Origin: Isoetes taiwanensis
Taxonomy: Eukaryota; Streptophyta; Lycopodiopsida; Isoetales; Isoetaceae
NCBI GenBank assembly: GCA_021234155.1
Contig: JAJEKV010000039.1
Span: forward strand, 9,005,077 to 9,069,076
DNA: 64,000 nt
Direction of reading: 5' to 3'
The notes under the pieces were generated by a model. It saw nothing but the letters and a program-made list of their open reading frames with translations, made no database searches and had not been told where the DNA came from. Below, one piece after another: positions 34,020-44,486 of this stretch. The stretch's first letter is position 1. Each line of letters begins with the position of its first letter. A program made the position numbers and the translations under genes.

Positions 34020-34649
34020 TTTCATGCAAATCGTACATGGGGATCCCGGAGGAAGGAATCACGACCGGAGGTGGTGATCCCGGAGGCGGGGATAACGAGG
34101 CGGATATCGGATTGCCGATATCGGCCCCACGGTGGTGATCCCGGAGGCAGGGATAACGCGGCCGATATCGGCCTTCGGTGGGTGATCCCGGAGGAAGGAA
34201 TCACGTCCGGCGGTGTCGGTGATCCCGGAGGCCGGGATTTCCACGGGTCCCCGATGCCGGCCTGAGTCGGCCATGGTGGTGATCCCGGAGGCCGGGATCA
34301 GGTGGCGTATATCGGGTGGCCGATATCGGCCACGCAATGGCGATCCCGGAGGAGGGGATCACACCCACGGCTGATATCGGGGCGCGGTTATCGGCCAGGG
34401 CTTGGTGATCCCGGAGGGCGGGCTCAGGCGTCGGTGATTCCGGAGGGCGGGATCAGGCGTTGGTGATACCGGAGGCGGGGAACACCACGGACGGCCCGGA
34501 TGTGTCGCGTGGCCGGACGGCCCAGATTTATGCAGGACCCCTCACGTGTGTCCTGAAACGGATTCCGTCAAGCCCTGGCGGTGATACCGGAGGACGGTTT
34601 TTTTACCTCCGGGATCCCCGAAACCAGGGTAAGACTATCCTGGGCCAAT
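34020..34649 (-). repeat. MULE right terminal inverted repeat
   Basis: Inverted counterpart of 24842-25510. It contains about a dozen GATCCCGGAGG motifs spaced roughly 40-60 bp apart, and several GATATCGGCC palindromes. It ends ...CCTGGGCC, then AAT, then the 11-bp target duplication. The three extra bases relative to the left end are the only terminal asymmetry. Confidence 0.87.
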
Positions 34650-34660
34650 TCTTTGAATTC
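34650..34660. repeat. Right target site duplication of the MULE
   Basis: TCTTTGAATTC, identical to 24831-24841. Confidence 0.8.
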
Positions 34661-35224
34661 TATAACTCTTACGCAGTCCTTCGTATGCTGTTGGGTATCG
34701 CAAGATTGCATGTGATTATATTCCCCATAGACCTTGCATGTTCGCTTCTCTCTAGAGATTTTCTTTCACCTCTCTTCTTCTATATGCAATCGATGCGAAC
34801 TCAATTAATGCATGCTAGTGCCCTGCTTTTCGCTAATGTCATAAGTTAGATATCACTATCACATATTTAGCTTCCTAAAGCTGGATTTATGGATCTGTGA
34901 TACTCTGTCATCTTCGCTTTTGGGTTCTTCCAACTAGTCAACTGAGTTCCTCGTATCACCCAAATTCTAATTTCTATTTGTAGGCATTCCTTTAGTTTTT
35001 TGTCCCGTTTTCCTAGCCATTCCACTATATTTTTATACCAGTCTTTTTCTCTGCTCTCAACCATAGCCAAGAAAGGCAACTTGTCTTTGTCTATTTTCTG
35101 TGTCTTATTCAAGCATATGAGGTTTGAATAAGTGATCACCTTCTGGAGGGATTGTTTCACATTCGGCTAGCATTGTATCATAGGTCACCTCCAAGACCCT
35201 TCTAACCAAGCACTACATAGTGCA
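34661..35224. other. No gene recognised
   Basis: A lysine-rich minus-strand open frame of 97 codons (34867-35160) has no recognisable motif. It may belong to the decayed transposon whose fragment follows. Confidence 0.35.
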
Positions 35225-35722
35225 TTGTTAGATAGAAACTCTAACAATATTGAAAAGTTTAGCAAGGCAAGGTTTAGGAAGCATGGGTCTAGTAAATATA
35301 TTGGAGCTTCAACTTCACATGCTAGAGCTCAAGATCTACATAGAAGGTTCCTCTTGCAACTTGATAACTGTGCAGGCCAAAATAAGAACAGGTGGATGTT
35401 TCCTTTCCTATCCTACTTAACAGCTGTGGGGATATTTGAAAGAGTTAATTTAGGGTTTTTGATGCCCAGGCATACCCATGAGGATGTGGACGCGTTATTT
35501 GGCAAATATAGTTGTATAGTGAAGCAACAGACAGTGACCAACTTTCCTAGGCTAATGGAAATCTTGCATGAATGCACTACTCCAAACCCTATAGGTTCTC
35601 TCATAGAAGAAGTGCTTGATTGGAAGAGCTTTGTGGATGGTTATGCATTGGATCTTGAAGGTTATTCCAGGCCTCTGCAGTTCACTTTTTGGGTGAGAAA
35701 TGGGATTCCAATCTTTCAATAG
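35225..35722 (+). pseudogene. DUF7869-like transposase fragment
   Basis: The frame contains LQLDNCAGQNKNRWMFPFLS, then VNLGFLMPRHTHEDVDALFG. These are the D-N-C-x-x-Q/E-N-K-N block and the H-T-H-x-D-x-D-x-x-F-G block of the DUF7869-like proteins, an RNase H-fold, transposase-like family common in eukaryotic repeats. The G of the usual GHTH is an R here. It continues past LMEILHECTTPNPIGSL to a stop at 35722, with more coding-like text to about 35945 in other frames. N-terminal and C-terminal parts are absent. It resembles, but is clearly distinct from, the minus-strand gene at 38.8-41.8 kb. The family name is from memory. Confidence 0.65.
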
Positions 35723-35949
35723 AATATGAGATCTTTAGAGGAGGAGTGGAGAGGAGGGGAGGAAATATGGCGTAGAGTCATATGAGAATGGCAAGCCTAT
35801 GATACCTCGAGGTCAACCAAAAGCTCTAAAACCTACTAAAGAAGTGAAGCAATTGGGATTGACTAAGGAAGGAATCCAGGACTATATAAAGCATTGGCAA
35901 AAATTCTTTAGTTTTTCTACGGCAAAAATTCATTTCCTCCTCACCTAGA

Positions 35950-37299
35950 TTGCCCATCTAATGCCCACATGCCTTTCAAGAATAGGAGCATTGAGTTAAG
36001 AGATGGCAAAGCCCAAAGTCTATAGATCTTATCAACAGCAACAAAGTTTAAATTGAAACGCAGTTATTTGCTCCAAACACACTTCAGAAGGAATCTTTGA
36101 AAGATTCCCTAAAATTTCCTAAAAAAAATCTATTTTGAAGGTTTGTTCGTGACAAGTGAGACAATTTAGGTAATCCAGGTATCCTTTTTTATTTGATAGA
36201 ACATAGCTTCTATGCAAAAATATTTAATAGCTATTTTCAGCCTAACCATCATTCATTTAAATTGGATTTATGTCTGTTCCAAAAGCACGCCACTTTTGCA
36301 AACCCCTTATTCAATATAATGTTGTGGTGCTTGACATGCTGTTATGCAAGATTACAAGGTTTGATCCATATTTAGTAGACATTTTGATTATTATATTAAA
36401 TACAGGAAGGAAATTGATGTTTGATTAGCATTTGCAAACAATAGCACATCCATATACACAATATAATAACGGAAATTATTATTGATTTTATATTGAGATA
36501 TGTAAATATTATTTCAACAAATATCTCACTAAAAACCCATGGAACTAAGTCAAATTGAAGTTACTATAGCAATACAAGGAAAAAATAGCCCAATAAAACC
36601 TTTATGAGACATTTATTTCTCAAATAAAATATAACATAGTAGTCTTTTTTTTCCTTAAAGCATCAAAGATGCTTCAGGAGTATGTTCCATTAAGATGAAA
36701 TATAGGAGCGCCTTTTTCTCATACGTTGCAGCAGCAATGCACGCCAAGCGTGCTTTGGCAAGGTATATTTAGCAAAAAAAGAGCACGGAGTCACATTGTT
36801 TGATTTTGGTAATTCACGCCAAGCGTGAATTAGCCTGCCTTCATGATCTATTACTTCTAAAAAATAGCTTTGAGATGTTCTTTCCAAATCAGATAAACTC
36901 ACAAAATCAGTCCAATAGTCAATCAAATCCAAAAAGATGCTCAATATCCTATTTCTCATTAACTAAAAACACTGATTTGGGGCTTTGAAGCTTTGACTCC
37001 TATGCTATAGAAGATCTGACCAAGGGGCTTTAATTCAACTGCAGGGTAGTGCTTTGCATGTAAAACTCAGGGAATACAATCAATTTGCCTATTGTTGTAT
37101 ATATGTGAAAACACCATTTTGTAGTCTTCAAGCTTTTCAATTGACTGCAGATGCCTGCCAGCAAGATACTTTGGCTTTGTAAAATCCAAAATACAGAGTA
37201 TCTACCATACCAGAAGCTTACTTCTGCAAAGAATTGTTGATTTTCAAATGAGAAAGGTCTGCAAACAGAGTTTCGTTGTGGCCCATTGCATGTCTCTGC
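35950..37299. other. No gene recognised
   Basis: AT-rich intergenic DNA. A short duplicated phrase ACGCCAAGCGTG occurs at 36739 and 36817. No element termini were found. Confidence 0.45.
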
Positions 37300-37642
37300 T
37301 TGGCATTAGGGATTTTTTGAGATCATAAAAGGGCCTTCTAAGAATTGCTGACTAAGCTATATGAATTACCAATCAGAAAACAGAACTGATAATCCAGTCA
37401 GCAAAACAGTTATAACTAACTCACTGGATCACATTTTCTAGCATAAGTGTTGATAGAAAAGTTAATTTGGACTTTTCTATCAATAGTTATGCTAGAAAAT
37501 GTGATCCAGTGCGTTAGTTATAACAGTTTTGCTGACTGGACCCGTCAGGCTCTGATTTCTGATTGGTAGTTCATTTATCTTCATTTGGCTTAGTTGGCAT
37601 GTTTTGAAGGCCCTTTTTTAATCTCAAAAAAACCCTAATGGG
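37300..37642. repeat. Long palindrome (foldback), 343 bp
   Basis: Left arm 37300-37466 and right arm about 37472-37642 are inverted copies with a loop of under 10 bases near 37463-37471. Matching blocks include GGATCACATTTTCTAGCATA, GTCAGCAAAAC(A/T)GTTATAAC and AAAGGGCCTTC. The outer ends read GGCATTAGGG and CCCTAATGGG. Transcription would give a long RNA hairpin. Confidence 0.85.
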
Positions 37643-38758
37643 TTTTCCAGAAAAACGTGGAATCACTATCCAACTGCAAGCAAATTAAGAACCAAAGACC
37701 AAGAACTAGCCTATTAGATTAAAATAAACTCTAGGAAGAAAGCAATAAAGATTAAGATTGCAAGGCAGTGGAGCTCTTACCTGATCTGGCTGGTTTGAAA
37801 ATATCCGTTGATCTCAAATACCTAAGTATGCATTTTCACGAAGTATGCAATGCCTAAGTTTAGGTTAATGGAAGTATCCAAACCCCAGAATAGGGCTTCC
37901 AAATCCGGCCACATCAACAGAAATGCAACAGAAAATTTCACCTGCAGTCATCTAACCCAGGAAGCTGCTGTTGAGCAGGATGTTGAAAATCCGGTTTGCC
38001 TCCACCTCCAGATAGAAAATGTAGAAATCCAACTCAAATTTTTTACCTTCCAACGAACTTAGATGATGAAAAACAATATCGGAGCTTCAATGTTCGATCT
38101 GCATAAACATTTTCTGGCCCAGCAGCTCGCCCACAGACCCATGCTCAAAATCCGGCAGCCCCCTTTCTGATTCTGGCCATTCCGGCTACCTCTGGCTCTT
38201 TGGCTTTTTGCCCACAGCAAAGTATGCCATCACTAGAGTCGGAGCAGAGGTCGGAGCGGAGGTCGGAGGCGGCAGAGAGAAAACGGGAAGAAAAGAGGCG
38301 AAAAATTTTGGTGCACAATAAAAGAACGGTTAAAAAAAACAAATCGGGGGGAAATGCTACGAGGGAGAAAAATTTGAGTTAGTTTAGGCGGGAGGCGCTT
38401 CCACGTTCGGAAAAAGCCACGCCCGGGAAAAGTGGCATGCCAAAAAATGATCCAATTTTCTGACATAAACCGAAATTAAATGAATGATGGTTGCCTCCTA
38501 ATTTGGAACAAAAAATAGTTACTTATATGAAGAGTAGTAAAAAATAGGCAATGGAAAAAACAGCAAGGGTAGTAGAGTGATAAAGAAATGATGTATTGAG
38601 AGCTTGTGAAATGTTTTACAAAATTATGAACAAAATAGTAAAAAATATAACACATTTTGACCAAGCCTCATCACCGGCACTTTCTCTTGTGTATATGTTT
38701 GAGCCAACGGACGAACTTATATTTTGCAGCAATATCAGGATGCATGTCATCCTCAGAC
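37643..38758. other. No gene recognised
   Basis: Non-coding flank at the 3' side of the minus-strand transposase gene. A purine-rich stretch (38225-38400) contains GGTCGGAG repeats. No inverted terminus matching the 46.4-kb side was found by eye. Confidence 0.4.
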
Positions 38759-41700
38759 TCATAGTCCTTGATCAGTAGAGCCTTCATCCTCACCCTCACT
38801 CTCAAAACTGGATGTACTCGAACGATCTTCTTCCTCACTGTCTACCAGTGAGTCTTCATCATCGTCTTTTTTGGCAACCTTTTTAGGTTCTTTATCTAAT
38901 CCACATGCCGACCTTATTAAAGTTTGAGTGACCGCGCGTAACTTATTAGAAGCAGTCAGAACAAAGTCATATGCAAGAATCTTTACTTCAGTTAGATCTA
39001 TGGTCCTAGTGTTTGCTTTAGACTTTGCTCTCCTTCCCACTCCTGTTTTTACCATCTCCAAACTATAACTCCCACTGAAAGCATTAGCAGCACTTGTTCT
39101 CATCCAGTGCACTTTTAATTGAGTGGGAATTCCATCCTCTCTTGTTACCTCCAATACTCTAGCCAGGCAGAATGGCTTCCAAGTTTCATCATCATCAGCT
39201 GGGACAACAACAAGCATTCCTTTTTGAATCTCTGAGACTGAACCAGAAACCCGAGCAACTTGTTGTGCCGTGCGTCTGGGGCCAGTATACATGACTCTGT
39301 CATCTTCATCTGAGCTAGGCATTAGCTGAACATGTTCTTCTTGATTCTCAACTTGCATAGGCAGAGTTTGCCTAGATGGCCAGTTGAATGCAATAGGTCT
39401 TCGACCTTGTGACATGGCTTGTAACATGTCACGTTGCTGAGAAAAAAATTGAGGCCACCATGAAGCATCTACCTTCCCAAAGTGATTAGAGCATGACTGA
39501 ATACTGGTCTCAATGTAATCCAATGATTTATTTGAGTCAAATGCTCTTCCCTCCTTTTTACTCTTTGTGATTTCTTTCAAGCTCTTTAGAGACATTTGCT
39601 CTGCAGAGAGCATGGAAGTCGTCTCCGAGATGGTGCGAATGAATTGAATACCAGCTGCTAGCTGCCACTGCAAGGATGTGGCATATTTCTTTCCTTGTAG
39701 GATGGTCTTGCCATCTGCAAGTGAGAATTTGATCTGATGCTGAAGTGTACTAAGGGCTCAATTGCACATTGACCCAATTGATCTCGCCGAAAAATCCATT
39801 CCTTGAAATCGTAAGTTTCTTGCAATATCTCGATTTTTGAGCGAGGATTGTAGGAGTCTTGGATAACCTCAATCATTGTTGGCAGGCTGAGAGCTTTTTT
39901 TCGAGCAAGACGTTTAGAGAATTTACTGAACATCTGATCAATTTGATCGTGTGTATGACCAACAAGCAGGAAACCAATCTTTCACCTTCTTGAGATTTGT
40001 TTTTCAACTAGCATGACAGTAAGCAAACAATGCCTGATTCTTATTCTCTCTCACGTGTTATCTAGCTGAAGGTATAGAACTAGTTGGTATATGCTCCAGA
40101 CTGAAAAGAATCTTATTCAAAATTGTTGATAGTGAGATTTGGATCAGCATGAATGTTTAGATAGTTCAAGAATGCCTTGCAAGGGAGTTTTCCATTAAAA
40201 ACCATAGCATCAACGACATGCAGATGTATGAAATCTTCTCCAGGAGCATCCTTAGGCGCATTGAAAAAGTGAGGTAGGGTGGTCTTCTTCTAGTCCATTC
40301 CATCAATAACAACCGATATGTAGTTGAGTGGCTGTTCTAAAGCCTTCTTCCTGTGTTTGTCAAATTTCTTCTTTCCAAAGATTGTTATTCTCTGTGCTTG
40401 TTCAGTTTCTCTTTTAATGCATCTGAAATGTAAATAGGTTCAGGAAAAAAATCTACCATTGAGTAGAACTAGGCAAGAGTATATTGTGGAAGCTTACTTT
40501 TAGTGTGCAGTGTCCTTGCATTCTGTCTCTGAGCTTTTAATTCAGAGCATATAGCACAAACAGACATCCAGTGCTTTCTAGGAATAGACACACGGGAAAA
40601 TTCTTTTTTTCCAGAGCACAATGAAGTAAGAGTAGCATACATGGCATTCTCCAGCCTCAACACACAAATCCTTATAATTATTGTAAACTTCACGTTTCGC
40701 GAGTTGCCACTCAAGTGGTACATAGGGCTGTTAGGCAGTTTCTCGCAAGACTCCTTGAAGAAGCCTTCCATCCAGGAAACACGTTGAAGCACATGAATTC
40801 TGGATATACTTCCCGAATGGTAGTAGTACTTCAGGTGGTGAAGACGTCTGCTGCCTAAAGCATGATTCATTTTAAAGGTCGTTTGACAGACGGTGTAGCC
40901 ACCAGCTGGCCATAATAAGTAAACTTGTCACCATAATCTGGCCAAATATTGAAGGCTAAGTAGCCTTTGGTCTAACAAAGTCATTGACCTGTAGTTGTCA
41001 TGAATCAACCTTAATTCTTTTAGTCCAATCTTTAGCAAACAGCGTTGAAGACAACAATGTTTTGTATGTGTTGCCCTTAAGTGACCCTCGTCCATTAGTT
41101 TCTTTCTCAATTGTGATGTACAAGCTTTCTTGTGTAAGTTTCGCTTAAGATTTTCACTAGGAGGAGCTTTGAATTCAAACAGGGATTCTGGTGGCTGTGC
41201 TACATCATCATCTGAGAGAGCAACATGAGGTGTTTCTTCGTCTAACATTTAGGTGTGGGATGGTCTTGTGTGGAAGAGGTTTGCCTTTCCTTTGGAAAAA
41301 GAAGTCGAGGTTGGTGACGTAGTTGAGCAGCACCTGAAGTGTCATAAAACACAGGAGTTGCGTGGCGCTGACTGCTCCCACTAAGAGTGGCATCATGTAG
41401 TGCGATGGATGGTGATGGAGTAATTTGCACCCGGGTTGGCTGTCTAAACTGAACTAAGGGAGAGGGACTAAAATTTACGGGAGGAGGGAGTCTGAGCTCG
41501 TCTTTGGTTGCTAGAGTGAAATGAATGGGAGGAGGAAGGGTGCGTTGTTCTGTGGGCTCTGGTGGAGTAAAATGCATTGGTGGTGGCAAACGACGCGAAG
41601 GAGCAGGAGGTGGTGGCGTGAACTGCACTGGTGGTGGAAACCGATGTGTACAAACGGGAAGGCTGGGGCTTTGAGTTTCAGAGAGTTTCCTGGTTAGCAT

Positions 41701-41817
41701 TAACTTCTCTAATAGGATTTGTTTCCATTGGCAGAGGAATGGGTGTGAAAACCATGCGAGAAGAGAACCGACGAGCAGGACAGGGTGGCTCGGATGCTCT
41801 CTTCTCTCCAGCCATAG
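38759..41817 (-). pseudogene. DUF7869-like transposase gene, frameshifted
   Basis: Reading leftwards from an ATG at 41817 (MAGEKRASEPPCPARRFSSR) there is a proline-rich N-terminus with four LPPPxxFTP-like repeats (about 41660-41450). A cysteine-containing helical region follows (CCLQRCLLKIGLKELR, about 41065-41020). Next come VYNNYKDLC and a zinc-like VCAICSELKAQ (about 40560-40520), then YISVVIDGMD (40322-40290) and LPHFFNAPKDAPGEDFIHLH. The catalytic-like blocks are LQLDN (40072-40058), NKNQALFAYC, and GFLLVGHTHDQIDQMFSKFS (about 39975-39915). The C-terminal part (39673-38759) has a beta-rich module (KGMLVVVPADDDETWKPFCL ... VHWMR) and an acidic tail. At least five frame changes are needed. 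Members are thought to be transposases; the catalytic chemistry is not proven. It is divergent from the ParB/methyltransferase gene. Confidence 0.7.
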
Positions 41818-41836
41818 TGAGCACTTAGACACAGAC

Positions 41837-42059
41837 GGTATAAATTTATATCGAACAGTATAAATGTATACAGAGCAGAAGCACAAGGAACAGAGAGCAG
41901 TATAAATTTATACAGAGATCGTATAAATTTAGACATAGAGCGTATAAATTTATACAGAGCAGAAGCACAAGGAACAGAGAGCGATATAAATTTATACAGA
42001 GAGCAATATAAATTTATACAGACACAGTGTAAAAAACAGAGGCGGTATAAATTTATATA
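41837..42059. repeat. Palindrome array A (TATAAATTTATA), about 21-bp phase
   Basis: Cores start at 41839, 41859 (one mismatch), 41901, 41922 (one mismatch), 41943, 41985, 42007 and 42046. Intervals are 20, 42, 21, 21, 42, 22 and 39, that is, multiples of about 21 bp or two helical turns. Spacers repeat AGCAGAAGCACAAGGAACAG-type text. The array begins 20 bases upstream of the transposase ATG, so it lies in its leader or promoter. Confidence 0.9.
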
Positions 42060-42338
42060 AAAACATCAGAGTACCGTATAAGAAATGTTATGGAAAGATT
42101 CTATACGGAGCCACACATGGCAGTAGTACTTAAGGGCGGCAGGGGCGCATCCATTATCTATGTACCCTGCTTGGAGTCGAAGGTGCTCGCGATCCGCCTT
42201 ATATAGTCACCCCTATTTGCTACTTCCAGCAGCTATAAGCATCTCCATACGGACATGGCCACATAAGTTTCTAACCCGTACCTTTTTAATTCTGCGTTTC
42301 TTTTAATCTCTTGAATGTTCTCCTGGCTTTGGTCTATC

Positions 42339-42668
42339 GGTATAAATTTATACTGAGGTTGAACTCTATTGGTATAAATTTATACGGAGGCTGAACTCTT
42401 TCGGTATAAATTTATACCGAGGAAGTGGTCTCTCGGTATAAATTTATACCGCGAGAGTTCTCCTACGGTATAAATTTATACCAACAAGGTTCTAAGCGGT
42501 ATAAATTTATACCGCCCGTGTTCACGTGGTATAAATTTATACCGTGCGAGGAAGGGCGGTATAAATTTATACTGCTCAGAACCTTGTCAGGTTAAATCTA
42601 ACCTGTCAGTGTGTCTTTCGGTATAAATTTATACAGTTGGAGAACTCTTTGCAGTATAAATTTATACC
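42339..42668. repeat. Palindrome array B (GGTATAAATTTATACC), about 31-bp phase
   Basis: Cores start at 42341, 42373, 42405, 42437, 42469, 42500, 42530, 42560, 42622 and 42655. Intervals are 32, 32, 32, 32, 31, 30, 30, 62 and 33, so about three helical turns. Most sites extend to the 16-bp perfect palindrome GGTATAAATTTATACC, often with CGG...CCG outside. The 14-16-bp spacers are mostly different. The one empty slot is filled by another palindrome, CAGGTTAAATCTAACCTG (42588-42605), centred midway between its neighbours. Confidence 0.93.
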
Positions 42669-43253
42669 GTCGTCTCGAAAATTGGTAAAAACTATTACAG
42701 TTTACAAGACTTTAGTGTGTTTTAGGTATTAAAGCAACGGAGAAAAGGGTTAAATAACAGCTCATAAAGGTTCTCAAAGACAACATTTTTAGTACATAAT
42801 ACATAAAAATCTTAGATAAACCACCTTCCGTGATGTTTAAGCCTGTTTTTTACGCGTTTTCAGCCCAAAGATTACCATTAAAGGCAAAGGTCAGCAGTCA
42901 GCTCCGAAGCCCCAAACCTACGAACTCAGGGATGTTACGTGGTACGTGCACAAGGGAGCAAGAGAATGCTACCCCACTGATGCCTACCTGTACCTAACAA
43001 GACAGGAAGGGGGAAGTTCAGGCCAGAGGACTACTATCTTGTTGGAGAAATGACTAGTCTGGCATCCACAGAAAATGAGAACGAGATTTTAATGAACTGC
43101 ATAAACGATGACGGCGATGTCGAATACTTTCTCAGCAGCAGAATGTTCCAGATAACCATGTGTAAGCCAAAGGATATCAATGAGCACATTTCGGAAAACA
43201 ACAAGCTTGGCTATGTGAGTGTAAACCTCTTCCTTCTCTCCTTTGTTCCTTCC

Positions 43254-43269
43254 CCGTATAAATTTATAC
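43254..43269. repeat. Single TATAAATTTATA palindrome in intron 43215-43302
   Basis: One core (43257-43268) lies in the short first visible intron, about 34 bases before the acceptor. Confidence 0.85.
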
Positions 43270-44302
43270 AGGCAGCAAACTGACTAAGCATCCTGCATGC
43301 AGGATATAGTAGACATCCTGTCCTCAGTCATTCTGTGCGACAAGAAATCTATTGTCAAGGGCTTTTGGTACCCACTCGCAAAGGAAGAAGTGGGAAAAGA
43401 AAGAGAGCCAGAAGAGGAGGAGGAAGAGGAGGTGCTAGTCACAGGGAAGGGGAAGAGGAGGGCCTTGGTTATTGACACATATGCACCAAAGAAATCTAGG
43501 AAGACCAAGGCCTTATCAATAGAAGAGTCTGCAGAAGCACTTTAAAAGGCACCTGGGGCCGACATTGTTTTGAAACCCTCGGACAGATCAAGTGCAATAC
43601 TAAAAAGAGTAAATGAAACAAAGCTCTTGAAGCAAACAATTTCCTTAACTCTGGGCACAATCAAGAGGCCGCCAAAGAATGAAGATGGGGTCAGACGGCT
43701 TCAAGTAAAGAAGTTGTACGCAGCACATGTGGCAATATTAAAGCAGAGAATGCGTAGAAATCCACATGCCCATGTGTCGCCGCTGGTTGTTATGGTTGAT
43801 CGAGAGCAGGTCCAAGAACTCAGGCATTACAGGAAGGCGGACTTTGAGGACTACACATGTTATGTTCTCCGTGGAACACACAGTTACAAGGCCAGGAAGG
43901 AGCTTTCTAAGGAGGAAACTAGAAACGAGGTCTGGAAGAGCGTGGAAGCCCATATTTACGTTGGGTTGACAGACGAGGAGGCCAAAGTCATTGCCGTGAG
44001 CCCCACAACCTGGACAATAATTTTGGGTTGAGGATGGGCCTCATCGACAAAATCCGCTTCATGCACAAAGAATATGTCGAGTTCAAGCAACTGCATGGAG
44101 CGGACTTCAAGAAGCAGAAGAACAAGCTCCAAGAACTTCGCGAGGCTTGTGTGACAGAATGTTGCTTGAGTTAAGATTCTGATAAGAAGCCCATCATGGC
44201 AGTGAAGCGGTACGATAACTACTTTTAACTTGCTTTCAGTGATGGCCAAGTAAGTACACCCTCCTTCCAATTTAAGTTTGTTCTAGTACCGCCGCATGAA
44301 CC

Positions 44303-44486
44303 AGTATAAACTTATACCGCGGCTAGGAGCAGTATAAATTTATGCCAGACCATGCCACGGTATAAATTTATACCGTTCTTAACCGCGGAGTAAGTTCATA
44401 CCTCAACCTTCGACGGTATAAATTTATACCGTTGCATAGACTGGTATAAATTTATACCGCGGTCTCGAACGGTATAAATTTATACC
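44303..44486. repeat. Palindrome array C in intron 44250-44566, about 28-bp phase
   Basis: Cores start at 44305 (one mismatch), 44333 (one mismatch), 44361, 44391 (degenerate, TAAGTTCATA), 44417, 44445 and 44473. Intervals are 28, 28, 30, 26, 28 and 28. Spacers often begin CGCGG or CGTT and end ACGG. Confidence 0.9.

Larger units (their letters stand above)
24842..34649. mobile_element. Mutator-like transposon (MULE), 9.8 kb, with transposase and ULP1-like protease
   Basis: The ends are long inverted repeats (about 620-660 bp) starting GGGTCAGGATAGTCTTACCC at the left and, inverted, GGCCCAGGATAGTCTTACCC at the right. They are flanked by an exact 11-bp duplication. The interior carries a SWIM-type Mutator transposase on the minus strand (33.7-30.9 kb), a C48 (ULP1-like) protease gene on the plus strand (25.7-28.1 kb), a third plus-strand ORF (29.36-29.98 kb) and two hairpin satellites. 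MULEs that carry ULP1-like proteases are known in plants (Kaonashi-type elements). Intact ends and duplication suggest a fairly recent insertion, although both genes now have frameshifts. Confidence 0.9.

Noticed and set aside
42339-42668. CRISPR-like array
   Set aside because: The repeat is a 16-bp palindrome with 14-16-bp spacers, both far shorter than CRISPR units. The DNA is eukaryotic with spliced genes, and there are no cas genes. Regular spacing is better explained as phased protein-binding sites.
41837-42668. TATA-box promoter as the whole explanation of TATAAATTTATA copies
   Set aside because: A bidirectional promoter could use one or two copies, but the same palindrome also fills introns far downstream and lies past the gene end.
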